Below, one piece after another: positions 1-14,599 of a stretch of 64,000 bases of DNA; position 1 is the first letter of the stretch, and every line of letters starts with the position of its first letter. The stretch covers positions 744,001 through 808,000 of the forward strand of contig OZ037923.1 of NCBI GenBank assembly GCA_964035575.1, read 5' to 3'. The notes beneath the pieces are model-generated. The model saw only the letters and a program-made list of their open reading frames with translations, was not told the origin of the DNA and did not search any database. Source of the stretch: Rhynchopus sp. YZ270_cl-10 (lineage: Eukaryota > Euglenozoa > Diplonemea > Diplonemida > Diplonemidae). The translations under genes were made by a program, and so were the position numbers.

Positions 1-149
1 AGAAGGCAGTGGAATGATGTCTCATTACAATTAAAGGGGGGGAAACAGTAACTCTGACAGGTAAAAGGGGAAAGGTTTTTTCGTTGATTTGCTCAATTAC
101 CTCTGTTGGAGGCGAATATCCACGTTCTTTGTTTTTATGTTGAACATAC
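1..149 (-). other. Intron 2 of the PP2C/kinase fusion gene (partial)
   Basis: Donor GTATGT at 149 follows GLEFL, directly before the expected HRD catalytic loop of the kinase; phase 2. No acceptor giving kinase sequence is present before the window ends. Confidence 0.7.
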
Positions 150-3100
150 AAAAACTCGAGCCCGCGTATTATATCCCTCACGTAGCGTTGGATCGAGGAG
201 TGCGGGATGGTGCCTATCGTGAAGTTCGTGAGCATGTCGTGGAGCGAGCCCCCTGAGAGGTACTCCATCACGATGAGGATGTAGCCGTCCACCACTGCAG
301 AGGCCATGTACGATACCTGGGGGAGGAGGAGGAGGAGGAGGGGATGGTGTGGGTTATTTCATTAGATCAATAATATTATGTACAGCACAGCGGAGGAGGA
401 AAGGAAGGGGGTGCATGGGGAATAGGTTAAGACAACGTGGACAGCGAGCCTTATGAATACCGATGCCCTTTATTGAGTATTTCAACATAATACTCACACA
501 CAGTTGAAACTTCAGTCGGCCGTTTAAAGAAAAAAATTGACATACGATGTTCTCGTGTCGCAGCTTGTGCATCAGGCCCACCTCCGAAAGGAGGTCTTCA
601 ATCTGCTGCAGGTTGGCTTCTTTGTTGTTGTTCGGCTCGCCACCACCCCCACCCCCTCCACCACCTTGCTTGCGTGCGAGACGCCGCTTCGCCGCCGCAG
701 AGATCTGCGTTGTGGCGGGCCCGTCACTTGCAGGGGTGGGCGCAGTGTTGATGGTCGGCAGACGCATCGACTTCATGGCAACGAGACTGCCGTCCGAGGA
801 CATCCCCAACCACACCTCCCCAAAGGCTCCTTTGCCCAACGACCTCGCCGCGCGACACCATAGACGGTTTTTATGATCCGTAAAACGTGCAGGCAGGACC
901 TTCACCTTCGGGGGCTCTGGCGTTGTCTCACCACGCTTCCCCTTATCCTTCGTCTTCCCCCCAGGAACGCTCAGCCCCCAAGCCTCTAGCTGGTCTGCAT
1001 TCGCCTCTGCTTCAGCATCACGGATCTGCCGTCTCAGGATCTTATCGTGATTTAAAGACTCTCTTTTGACCAAAGGGTCGAAGCCAATGGGCTCACGCTT
1101 TTTCTTTCCAGAGGGAGAGACCGGGTGGTTCATATCCCCTGGGAGTTTCATTTCGTTTTCCCTATCGGCAATGACATCTAGCTCTGAGGTTAAAAGGCGA
1201 GAATACATTGGTGGTGTCTGTACAAAGAGGTTGTCGGTTTCGTCAAGCCAGTTTGACATAATAGCGAGTCTGCGTGCTTGCGCGTCTTTGGTGTTTGCCT
1301 CCAAGAATTCAAGGAATTTATCGCGTGCCTCCTTTACCTCGAGACGTTGTAAATGAGAAAAAGCTTCAGTAAATAGGGGGAGACAGCTCTTCGGGAGATG
1401 GTCGGTTCTGACACCTTTGAGCTCATATATCACTTCGGGGCGGTCTCTGTCTGTTAGGACAAATGAATCGATCGGACGGCCGTAGATCTGCGAACGGATG
1501 GATTCGTACACCTTTTCCGTCATGACAACATGCGCCTTGACATTGCGTGCAAAGGTCGCCAACAGATACGCAGATGACACACATTTTCCTACAATAAAGC
1601 TTGTCGCCCTCCCCTTCACGAATGAGTCTTGCCCGACGTTCACCATCCCATTTGTGATTGCCATGAACACTTCGCATGCTCCGGCACATTGGTCCGCCAT
1701 CGCCTGCACAAAGGTCAGGGCCTGCTGCTGATGCGAGGGGCAAGGCTCTGTGGCATTCCATGTGACCAATGCGGTATTCCCTCCAAAAGAGATGAGCGTC
1801 CCCTCTGAGGTATCCAGGGCGCGTGCAATGGCCTTTGCCAGGTGACGCATCTCGATGACTTCTGTCTCGGAGGAGATGAGCAGGACAACCACAGTCACGT
1901 TTTTGGATTTGAGAATTTGGATATAGTTCTGTGCCGCAAGGAGCGACTCTTTGGTAGGAGACCCTGCACGCGAGGCGGCATCGGAGTAAAGCGATTCCGT
2001 ATCATAGAGGGTTTCACAGTCGCCCCCAGATGACTCATTGGTGCGTGACATAACTTCGATGATGTGTTCCGACGTCGAGCCTGCAGGGAGTTGTGACGCA
2101 GTGTCGACGACACGAGAGGTCTGCCGTTTCTTGAGTGTCGCAAGCAGCTCAGTGTAATGCCCCATTAACACCCCGGAGCTGTCCACCGTGACCGCAAGGT
2201 CGAGAATCGCCTCTTTACACCCTTCCCTACTCCCACGACGCTGAGATTCTGCGAAGAGCCCGACACAACGCACAGAGGTCTCCACCCGTTTGCTCAACGT
2301 CCGCACACACCAGGAGAGATACGCACTCAGCACCCCCACCCCCGAGACCAGCAAGACCCTCCCCGCCAGGGCTGGTATCATCCATTCCGACCCCCTTCCC
2401 ACTAAGGCCGCGGTCTCGCCGTTTGCACTGAGCACATCAGGTTGGGGCAACGCCTTGATGAGTCCAAAATCTTCTCCTTCATCTATCGTTCTCGCGATGG
2501 TCCAGATGACGGAAAGCAGTGTAAACGCGATGATGTATTCACACCTCACCTGAAACGGCACCATGGAGATGCACGCTATCGTTGCGAGAGCCCAGCCATC
2601 CTGCGAGCACCCCGTAAAGATATCATACCCTACACAGATAATAAGCCCCTGCAGCACCGCGAAGGCGCCACTGCTACAATCGTTAGCGATAGACATGCTG
2701 TACCAGTAGTACCCTACCACTGCGAGAGACAAAAGCAACACCGGTCCAATGCCTGCGGCAAATACGTAGTTCTCCGTAGCTACGACCGCAAGCAGCAGAA
2801 TCGTTGCCGCTATGGTCATACAAAGCGCAACCTTAAGCAAAAAGGCTGCTCTGATACGCAGCATATGACTTGCATATGTCACACCGCTCGCAACCTCTCC
2901 AAGCTCAGAGCGGGAGGCGAGTTTGCGGAGTTCCCGGTCTGTACGCGGTCGATGATCTGAACGGGAAAGCTTCTTTGAACCGTATTCGGTGGTGCTGGAG
3001 CGTCTGTCATCTGCCACATCAGAGTCGGTGATGAGCGAGAACGCAAAACACTCCTCCGTTCCGTCCCGCTCCCATACGTCAAGCAACGATTGTGAAGTGG

Positions 3101-4148
3101 TTTTGAGGGTAGAATTCGAGAATTTGGACCGTACTTTAGGCATAATCAGCTCCAGGGAGAGATTGTCAACTCCGTACTTCTTTTCAGAATTCGCCGCAAC
3201 CGCGGAATCGAGAAGCGAGGAAACGATCTCGGCAGGGCTTTGGTTGAATTTCAGCTTGCCTCCAATGTAGTCGCAAATCTGCTGAGGCGGCATGAGCTCC
3301 TGCAGACTGCGAGACGCAACGCAGACGAACTCATCGTTTTCAGACACTTCAAACAACGTGACATCCGGCACAGCAATCACCCCCTTCTCCTCATCCGATG
3401 CCTCTTTAAACAGCGCATTCCCAAAGGTCCTTGTCACACCAAGCAGCTGACCTCCACTCTTCACTTTAATATATTTTTTCGGATGCTTTGTGCTCTTAAA
3501 CGGCTGTACCATCTCGAATACTCCTTTATCAATTCTCTCCGTCTCATTCTCGGGGCAATGTGTATGTGAGAGTGGAACCGCCTTTTTATTACGGCAAGTA
3601 AAAATCGCGACGTCACCAACATAGGCGCAGACAAAAAAGCTGTCGTGGACGAGGCAGACCGCTCCGGTGCATCCTGTGGTGCTTTCCTCGAGCTCACCTA
3701 GGATGAAGTCGGCGTCGACTGTGGTGAAGGACTCCTTTAGTGCGAGGGCGAGGGCAGCGGGTTTCTTGCGGAGTTCAGGAATTTTGTCGCAGACGGCCGC
3801 GCAAAGAGAGAAGTTCATTTCGGCGGAGATGTATTCAGCGCATTTCTTCCCGTTGTAGCCATCGTAGAGGCTGATTGCAAGGCATTTTCCGGTGGTCTTT
3901 ACACTGACAAAGTGGTCGCGGGATTTGCGCCAACTCTTAACCGACATAGCCAAGGCAGAAGCATCGTTGCAGTTTACTTCGTCGGTCTTCTTGGTAAGGT
4001 CTGCCGCCTGGAGAAACCCTGTCTTGTGTTTCTCGTCCGTGCAAGAGTTTAGAAATACTGTAACCGGGCCGTCCTCGCCCGCCTCGATGTCGACTGCACT
4101 GACAGAGTCATCAGGACCAGCCTCCTCTCTCACACCATCTGCATCCAT
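1..4148 (-). CDS. Degenerate PP2C / six-TM / degenerate cyclase / protein kinase fusion (3' end outside window)
   Basis: Exon 1 is 4148-546 (1201 codons), exon 2 is 316-150, and the gene continues past the left edge. I chose the ATG at 4148; the frame opens further only through a GTG. Residues about 85-345 follow the PP2C fold (DGYNG near 94, VGD near 178, TRTFGN near 239), but the usual acidic residue of SRxxGD is Asn and the late ASDGLWD-type motif reads ASRSLQEL, so phosphatase activity is doubtful. Six hydrophobic segments span about 428-619. Residues about 750-910 resemble the C-terminal half of a class III nucleotide cyclase (NGMVNVGQ ... YELKG), but the metal-binding Asp positions are missing. 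From about 1095 a kinase begins: GKGAFGEV, VAMK, an alpha-C Glu and RHENIV, continued in exon 2 by a hinge-like VMEYLSGGSL, as in STE11/MAPKKK kinases. A Gly run interrupts the N-lobe. The kinase catalytic loop lies outside the window. Likely a membrane signalling protein; the ligand is unknown. Confidence 0.85.
317..545 (-). other. Intron 1 of the PP2C/kinase fusion gene
   Basis: Donor GTATGT at 545 and acceptor CCCCCAG ending at 317; length 229 bp, phase 0. Joining ...RHENI to VSYMASAVVDGY restores an uninterrupted kinase N-lobe. A CT-rich tract precedes the acceptor. Confidence 0.9.
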
Positions 4149-4692
4149 AGCATAAAAGACTTCTTTGGAGTCTGACACTTTTTTAAACTAGCCGTGTCCA
4201 CACACGATCTGGCCTGTTCTGGGGTGGGGAGGAGGAGGAGGGAGGGAGGGGGAGAGAGCGGAGGGGTGTGGCGTTAGTTTGAAGAAATTTTTTTTGTTCA
4301 ATTATAGACGATCACAAGATAGCAGTCACGGTTTTTCTTGGCAGGAGGTCCTTAAAAGAGAGCAAATAGAAGGGCTGTAGGTTTGAAGCAAGAGAAAAGC
4401 GTGCAATATGAATGTGCCTCTCGTGTAACAGAATCTATCAAAAAAAACATATCGTGTGTATGGTGACGCAGAGAGTACTCTTGAACTACTGAATTGAAAA
4501 TCAAGCAATAAAATACAATGGATTGCCCACCTATCACAATGTGGCTGTCGAGTAAATAGTATCGATTGTTGCTCTCTCTGGCCCCTCTGAAGAGAAAACC
4601 AAGTTCCACCAGATGGAGATCTACAGACGTTACGTGGACACAAAAACGGGGGGTAAGTGGGATTGATTCTATGAGTAGGGTCTTCTCGCTGT
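4149..4692. other. Intergenic region with one decayed stem-loop
   Basis: Holds the presumed 5' leader of the PP2C/kinase gene (purine-rich on the plus strand, so pyrimidine-rich in gene sense, near 4220-4260) and a decayed class B stem-loop near 4405-4440. No coding sequence is recognisable. Confidence 0.6.
4405..4440 (-). repeat. Class B stem-loop repeat, decayed
   Basis: Retains the ATGAATGTGC arm and CTCTCGTG core of the class B stem-loops, but the second arm is eroded. Confidence 0.45.
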
Positions 4693-5583
4693 AAATCTCA
4701 GGCAAGCATGATGGGCGGGCGAGGGGTAGGCCCTCCACATCCCGCCGGAGGACTTGCCTTGTGTTTGTGGAGGTGTTTGGACACATCGTGAGTGAAAGTC
4801 TTGCGCACACAGTTGCCCTGTATTTCCTACAAAAGATGCCTTATGGTCGAGGGCAGAGTACAGGTTTGATCAGTGTGGCGTGTTGTGTTATTCAGATCTC
4901 TTCTCGTTGCAGCTCTCAGGCAAGCATGATAGGCAGGCGAGGGGTAGGCCCTCCACATCCCGCCGGAGGACTTGCCTTGTGTGGTGGATTAGCTTCCGTG
5001 TGCAAAAAATGAGGAATGTGTGGAACAAAATCAGAGGTCAGGACAAATGAAAGTCTTGTCGTCACAAAAAATGAATTTTCCGACTGAGAGATCAGGTATT
5101 GAAGACAGTGTGAGTTTTTCATCATCTGCATTCCAACAAAGAGCTGAGTGAAGAAAAGGGTGCAGAGAACAGAAACGAACAGGCAAGACAACACGAAAGC
5201 AGTCAGAGAGCCAATAGATATAACAGTATCGACATTGGGAAAAAGGTCCTCGCGTACAGGTCTGTGAAGAGTTACTTTTATCATCATGTGTGGTGTTGTG
5301 TGCCGCTTGCTTTGGTTCTGTTCTTCAGTCGTAAATCCCGATGAAAGGTAGCTTCATATCGTAAGATCAGGTCTTGAAACACATAAATAAAATCATCATC
5401 AGCACACATGCTCAGAACATGTGTATACAGCTGTGAACTCCGCTCTGTCACATCTCTCAGGCAAGCATGATGGGCGGGCGAGGGGTAGGCCCTCCACATC
5501 CCGCCGGAGGACTTGCCTTGTGTGTTGGATTAGCTTCCGTGTGCAAAAAAAGAGGAACGTGTGGAACAAAATCAGAGGTCAGG
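4693..5583. repeat. R repeat, locus 1 (three foldback cores)
   Basis: Three copies of the core (about 4697-4772, 4909-4986 and 5451-5525). Each core is a nested inverted repeat: AGGCAAG/CTTGCCT outside, GGCGGG/CCCGCC next, GAGGG/CCCTC inside. The first core is followed by a 137-bp spacer module, the second by a module of about 300 bp ending TTATCATCAT, then a module of about 160 bp (CAGTCGTAAATC ... CTCAGAACATG), then the third core and a truncated tail. Orientation matches all other R loci. Confidence 0.85.
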
Positions 5584-6297
5584 CAGCGCAAATGAGAGTG
5601 AGGTGTGAGAGCAAGATATAAAAAGGGAAAGGGGCTGTTTTGTTGTGTACTGTACTTCCGTCTCGACAGCTATCAAAGGGTATGGGGTTGGCACTTTCGA
5701 ATGAAGTGCCATTGCCACAAGCGGGCTTGGGGTGGTGCATGCTTGCTTACGTAATTCTGCAACAATCGAGTTTGCTACAATCGCAAGACACACCGAGGTA
5801 AGGGGGAAAGTAAAAGTAAAAGTAAAAGTGGTGCTATACGGAGGGCGGGGTTTCACAACTTTTGAGAGCACCAAAAAGTCACAATAAAAAACCAATTGTA
5901 ATCAGAATTTAGATTTTCATCATTGAGAGCTGTGGAGCCAAACACTGCTTTCACACAAGTACAAAAAGGTCAATATTCTGACACGATACTTGTCAGAACA
6001 TTTCCCTTGCACTTTTTGTGAAATGGTGCGTTCGTGTAAAAAAAGAAAAAGGGGGTATGGGGGAAAAAATAGGAGTGGGAAAAGAGGAAGCAAAGAGGTG
6101 AGGAAGCAGCCATGTCTTCCCATGGCGTGCTCCTCTAGCAACAAAACGAAGGGAGGAGACGTACGCACTTTCTAGCGAAGCACCGCGTTCCCCCCTACTG
6201 CACAGCAGTTTTCTTCACTTGCTCACGACAAACGTGTCAATACGTACATAACTGTAACGGAACCGAACTGTAACCACTTAAGGTCACCATCCTTCGT
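5584..6297. other. Intergenic region, no gene recognised
   Basis: Downstream of the discoidin gene in gene sense. Contains a short (AAAAGT)n stretch near 5811-5831 and purine-rich tracts at 6030-6100. No coding or RNA gene seen. Confidence 0.5.
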
Positions 6298-7722
6298 CTA
6301 GATCAGAGACGGCAGACACGGCAGGCACACGCGAGGAGGTGCAGGGCCTCTGTTCACGCACACAGGCAGGTTGCAGGCATGGCTCGAGTGGAAAACAACC
6401 TCCCTCACGTATGCCTGGTAGCCAATGGACGTGGTGAGGATGTAGAAACGCCAGAACTGCGACACAGCGCCGTCAAAGGTGGTGGTCTGCTCAGCAGAAG
6501 ACCCAGAGACACCAACACCAGACGCAACTGTGGTCCACCCGCCAGTGCCTGTCGCACTCACCTGCAACTCCCAGTCCTTCACGTCGTGTGTCACGTCTCC
6601 AACAGAGTAGAACGAGAAGCTTGTCACAAGCTGAGGTGCTCCAAAGTCGAAGGAAGCCCAGTTCGGCACGTTCCATCCAACGACATCTCCTGCGTTCCAG
6701 TGGGTCGCCACACTCCCGTCAATCACGTTCGAGCCGGGGCCAGAAGGGTGGTCAGCGTTCACAGCCAGAAGAGCTGGGGTCACAACGTTCGAGCGGAAAA
6801 CAACCTCCCTCACGTATGCCTGGTAACCAGTGTACCTGGTGGGGATGTAGAAACGCCAGAACTGCGACACAGTGCCGTCAAAGGTGGTGGTCTGCTCAGC
6901 ATCAGACCCAGAGACACCAACACCAGACGCAACTGTGGTCCACCCGCCAGTGCCTGTCGCACTCACCTGCAGCTCCCAGTTCTTCACGTCGTGTGTCACG
7001 TCTCCGGCAGAGTAGAACGAGAAGCTTGTCACAAGCTGAGGTGCTCCAAAGTCGAAGGAAGCCCAGTTCGGCACGTTCCACCCAGTGACATCCCCTGCGT
7101 TCCAGCCGGTTGCCACACTCCCGTCAATCACGTTCGATCCGGGACCAGAAGCATGGAAAGCGTTCACAGCCAGAAGGGTGGGTGTCACCTGGGTGTTGTG
7201 CGTGATGCACTGTCCGTTCGACACATCCCACACAGACGCGTGCTCAAGCCCTCCCGACAGCTCCAACTCCAGGAACGACCCACTCGTGAGAACCTTCGTC
7301 CAGAACACAGTGTCCTTCGTGTCCCCACCTGACGTTGCGACGTAGCGTGCAGCACACGACCCACCGGTGAACCCGTTCGCACCAAACAGCGGCGGAAGTC
7401 CTCCGTTCGTGCTGACACCACACGGCGGGCAGAAGTAGTACACAAAGGTGAAGTGGCACGGACGGTCGTCTGCCGTCGCAGGGCAGTCAAGGCGCAGCGT
7501 GTTGCCTGCCGTCGTGTGTCCCACAAGCGTGTGCACGTTCGCATCTGCCAGCCAGTCGGGCACGTTCACCCACGCCTGTCCCGTCGACACGTGGCTTTCT
7601 CCTGCCGTCACAGTTGTGATCTCGGGTGTGGCACCTGTGCCCGCCACCCACGACACCGTGCCCTTGTGGCCTGCAGCAGTGCAGAGCCCCGCAAGCGAGA
7701 GGGTTATGATGCTGCGCAGCAT
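6298..7722 (-). CDS. Secreted protein with two tandem discoidin (F5/8 type C) domains
   Basis: 474 aa. The ATG at 7722 starts a signal peptide (MLRSIITLSLAGLCTAAG); the frame stays open upstream into the neighbouring R repeat, but a CCCAG acceptor-like site lies about 40 nt before this ATG. An N-terminal region of about 170 residues of unknown family has several Cys. Two copies of a domain of about 135 residues follow (about 177-309 and 313-449), each with ASFDFG, WELQVS and a C-terminal YVREVVF strand, the beta-sandwich pattern of F5/8C domains that bind glycans or phospholipids. A short Cys-containing tail ends the protein. The two domains are almost identical in DNA with a 408-bp period, so the duplication is recent or homogenised. 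Probably a cell-surface or secreted adhesion protein. Confidence 0.8.
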   Translation of the reverse strand: MLRSIITLSLAGLCTAAGHKGTVSWVAGTGATPEITTVTAGESHVSTGQAWVNVPDWLADANVHTLVGHTTAGNTLRLDCPATADDRPCHFTFVYYFCPPCGVSTNGGLPPLFGANGFTGGSCAARYVATSGGDTKDTVFWTKVLTSGSFLELELSGGLEHASVWDVSNGQCITHNTQVTPTLLAVNAFHASGPGSNVIDGSVATGWNAGDVTGWNVPNWASFDFGAPQLVTSFSFYSAGDVTHDVKNWELQVSATGTGGWTTVASGVGVSGSDAEQTTTFDGTVSQFWRFYIPTRYTGYQAYVREVVFRSNVVTPALLAVNADHPSGPGSNVIDGSVATHWNAGDVVGWNVPNWASFDFGAPQLVTSFSFYSVGDVTHDVKDWELQVSATGTGGWTTVASGVGVSGSSAEQTTTFDGAVSQFWRFYILTTSIGYQAYVREVVFHSSHACNLPVCVNRGPAPPRVCLPCLPSLI

Positions 7723-7808
7723 GTTTGTTTCACAGACTTGGTTGTGTTTGGTATGACCTGGGTGTGTGTGGTCGCAGTGTGAGTGTGAGTGGGGCTGAGG
7801 AGCGTGGG

Positions 7809-8390
7809 TGGCGCAAGGTCTGTGAAGAGTTACTTTTGTCATCATGTGTGGTGTTGTGTGTCGCTCGCTTTGGTTCTGTTCTTCAGTCGTAAATCCCGAT
7901 GAAAGGTAGCTTCATATCGTAAGATCAGGTCTTGAAACACATAAATAAAATCATCATCAGCACACATGCTCAGAACATGTGTATATACAGCTATGAACCT
8001 CGCTCGGTCACATCTCTCAGGCAAGCATGATGGGCGGGCGAGGGGTAGGCCCTCCACATCCCGCCGGAGGACTTGCCTTGTGTGTTGGATTAGCTCCCGT
8101 GTGCAAAAAAAGAGGCATGTGTGGAACAAAATCAGAGGTCAGGACAAATGAAAGTCTTGTCGTCACAAAAAATGAATTTTCCGACTGAGAGATCAGGTAT
8201 TGAAGACAGTGTGAGTTTTTCATCATCTGCATTCCAACAAAGAGCTGAGTGAGAAAAGGGTGCAGAGAACAGAAACGAACAGGCAAGACAACACGAAAGC
8301 AGTCAGAGAGCCAATAGATATAACAGTATCGACATTGGGAAAAAGGTCCTCGCGTACAGGTCTGTGAAGAGTTACTTTTATCATCATACT
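7809..8390. repeat. R repeat, locus 2
   Basis: Begins inside the 300-bp module (GTCTGTGAAGAG), runs through the 160-bp module, one foldback core (about 8011-8088) and another 300-bp module ending TTATCATCAT at about 8387. It lies about 90 bp upstream of the discoidin start codon. One A lost from an A-run near 8252 breaks the antisense frame that is open in other copies. Confidence 0.85.
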
Positions 8391-8526
8391 CCTGGTTGCC
8401 GCCCCCGCCTCACTTGTAAGAAAATACAACAAAAATGGGGTGGGTGGGGTTCTGTTTCTGAATATCTAAGAGCAAACGAGTACAGAATCTAACACGAAAC
8501 ACTGACACTACTGTTCTACTGTTCTA

Positions 8527-12900
<4,374 letters not shown>

Positions 12901-13406
12901 TGGTCACAAACAAAACAGCAAAACAACAAAACGTGTTCGTGTTGACTCCTCCGCCACGCCTACCCCATGTCTTCCATTGTTGTGTCGTACGCTGTCTTCC
13001 TGATGAGGTGTGGGTTTTTGTGCTAAAAGGGGTCAACTGAGGAGACTGTATTGCACTACGAAATCGCAGCACTGTGCGATGGGGGAAAAAAAAACGCAAA
13101 TTTCTTGCAGTAGTTTGGGTGGAGAGGGGGAGTTAGGAAACTGGAGTATCCAACCTCGCAAAAAAAGGGAAAAAGTACCGAAATACAACGGATGATGTGT
13201 CAGTATACTTATAAGATGAGATTGGGTGGTGGGGGGTGGCTTCAGGCCGTTTTTTTTCTCTTTTTCTTCTTGTACAGTCGCTAATCTAGTATAACTCTAT
13301 TCCTAAATAACAATGGGGAGGGGAGGGGAGGGGAGTGGTGGGCGCGATAGTATACCCATCATAATAACATAATACACCAATACAGCCTGTATTGTGATGT
13401 GTATTT

Positions 13407-13545
13407 ATGGTGTGTTCCGGGGGTATCGGAAAATACAAATTTTCATTTCAATTCACAACTCTTCACAAAAAACATGGCATTTTTCTGTGTTGTGAAGAAT
13501 TATGAAAATTTGTGAAGATGTTGTCACCCATACCCCGGACCACAT
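13407..13545. repeat. Foldback element
   Basis: Ends ATGGTGTGTTCCGGGG and ATACCCCGGACCACAT are inverted copies with small mismatches. Inside is a second inverted pair, CTTCACAA / TTGTGAAG. Confidence 0.55.
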
Positions 13546-13583
13546 CATAATATGGATTTCTTTAGAAAAGAGTTTGTTGAAAG

Positions 13584-13703
13584 TTGGGTGATCTATGATC
13601 GTCTCCGTGGGACACGCAACAGGCTGGTGGGAGCTTGTGAGAGCCTGTGAGACGCTACTGAGAGCTAGTAAAAAAATTATCTCCCCGTCCATAGATCACC
13701 CAA
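13584..13703. mobile_element. MITE, TTGGGTGATC family, short copy
   Basis: Terminal inverted repeats TTGGGTGATCTATG at both ends, flanked by a 3-bp direct duplication AAG. The interior has two or three GAGCCTGTGAG-like units. It is the inverse, unexpanded relative of the element at 23154-24059. Confidence 0.75.
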
Positions 13704-14426
13704 AAGTAGGGGAGAAATATCAAAAGGGATTTTCAAAAGGGAAAAAAAAATATTGGGTCTTTTGTTTGTGCGCTCAAAGCCGGGAAAACAAAAAGGTGGA
13801 AAAAAAAATTGTGTTAAACTGAAGGTTGTTGTGGTTAAATTGAGTACTCAAAGAAAACAAGCTGAGCTTCGTTGTCTTTTTTTCAATCCCGTTGCCACAG
13901 CGCTGCCTCCAATTTTTTTAGAATTGACAACAAGTTTTTTTTAAAAATGTTTGATTTTGAACTACTTTTACGGGATAGCAGGCACGTTTTTTCTTCTTCA
14001 CAGGATCCAATAAAAGAGAGCAAAGAAAACAAAAATGAAATACACGACCCTCATCTAGTGGTTGTGGGATGGAAGACTAGAGGCTTGAAAGATGCAAATG
14101 ATGCATCTCTCTCCCTCTTCCTATAAAGGGGGGAAAGTGGAAAGGGGTAAAAAGAAAATAGTAACTCTAGCAGGGTAAAAGAAAGAAAGGTTTTTTTTTT
14201 CCCGTTGATTGCTCAATTACCCCTGTGTTGGAGGGGTGGGGTGATAGGAGACCGTATCTGAGAGTACTATTTCTCCTTTACGATCTGCTATTCAAAGGGG
14301 GGATCTACTATTCGACCCCCCAGTAAGCTGTGCTTTGTAGGAATAAAAAAAAAGAAGGGGGAAAAAAAAACAAAGAACGATTGAAGAATGAACTCTCTCA
14401 CAGTCACATCTATAACAAAAACATTT

Positions 14427-14548
14427 TTGAGGTGATCCAGTCTCACGCCTTTTCACACGTTTTCACTTGGTTTCACATGTTTTCACTTGGTTTCACACAT
14501 TTTCACGGTGTGAAAAAGTGTGGAAAAGTGTGCGCTGGATCACCTCAA
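14427..14548. mobile_element. MITE with TTGAGGTGATCCAG ends
   Basis: 14-bp terminal inverted repeats, TTT duplicated on both sides, and an interior of imperfect 10-11 bp TTTTCAC-type repeats. End sequence, TSD length and interior style resemble the TTGGGTGATC family. Confidence 0.65.
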
Positions 14549-14599
14549 TTTTTCAAAAAAAGAAGACATAATTGAACAACAACTTTCGTTTCAAAAGCT

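Larger units (their letters stand above)
12901..14599. other. Gene-free region with three foldback elements
   Basis: Contains the foldbacks at 13407-13545, 13584-13703 and 14427-14548, a (GGGGA)4 run near 13317-13336 that could form a G-quadruplex, and A/T-rich filler. No coding sequence recognised. Confidence 0.6.

Noticed and set aside
4693-5583. R repeat as an LTR or TRIM element
   Set aside because: No primer-binding site, TG...CA ends or flanking target duplication could be found around the tandem modules.
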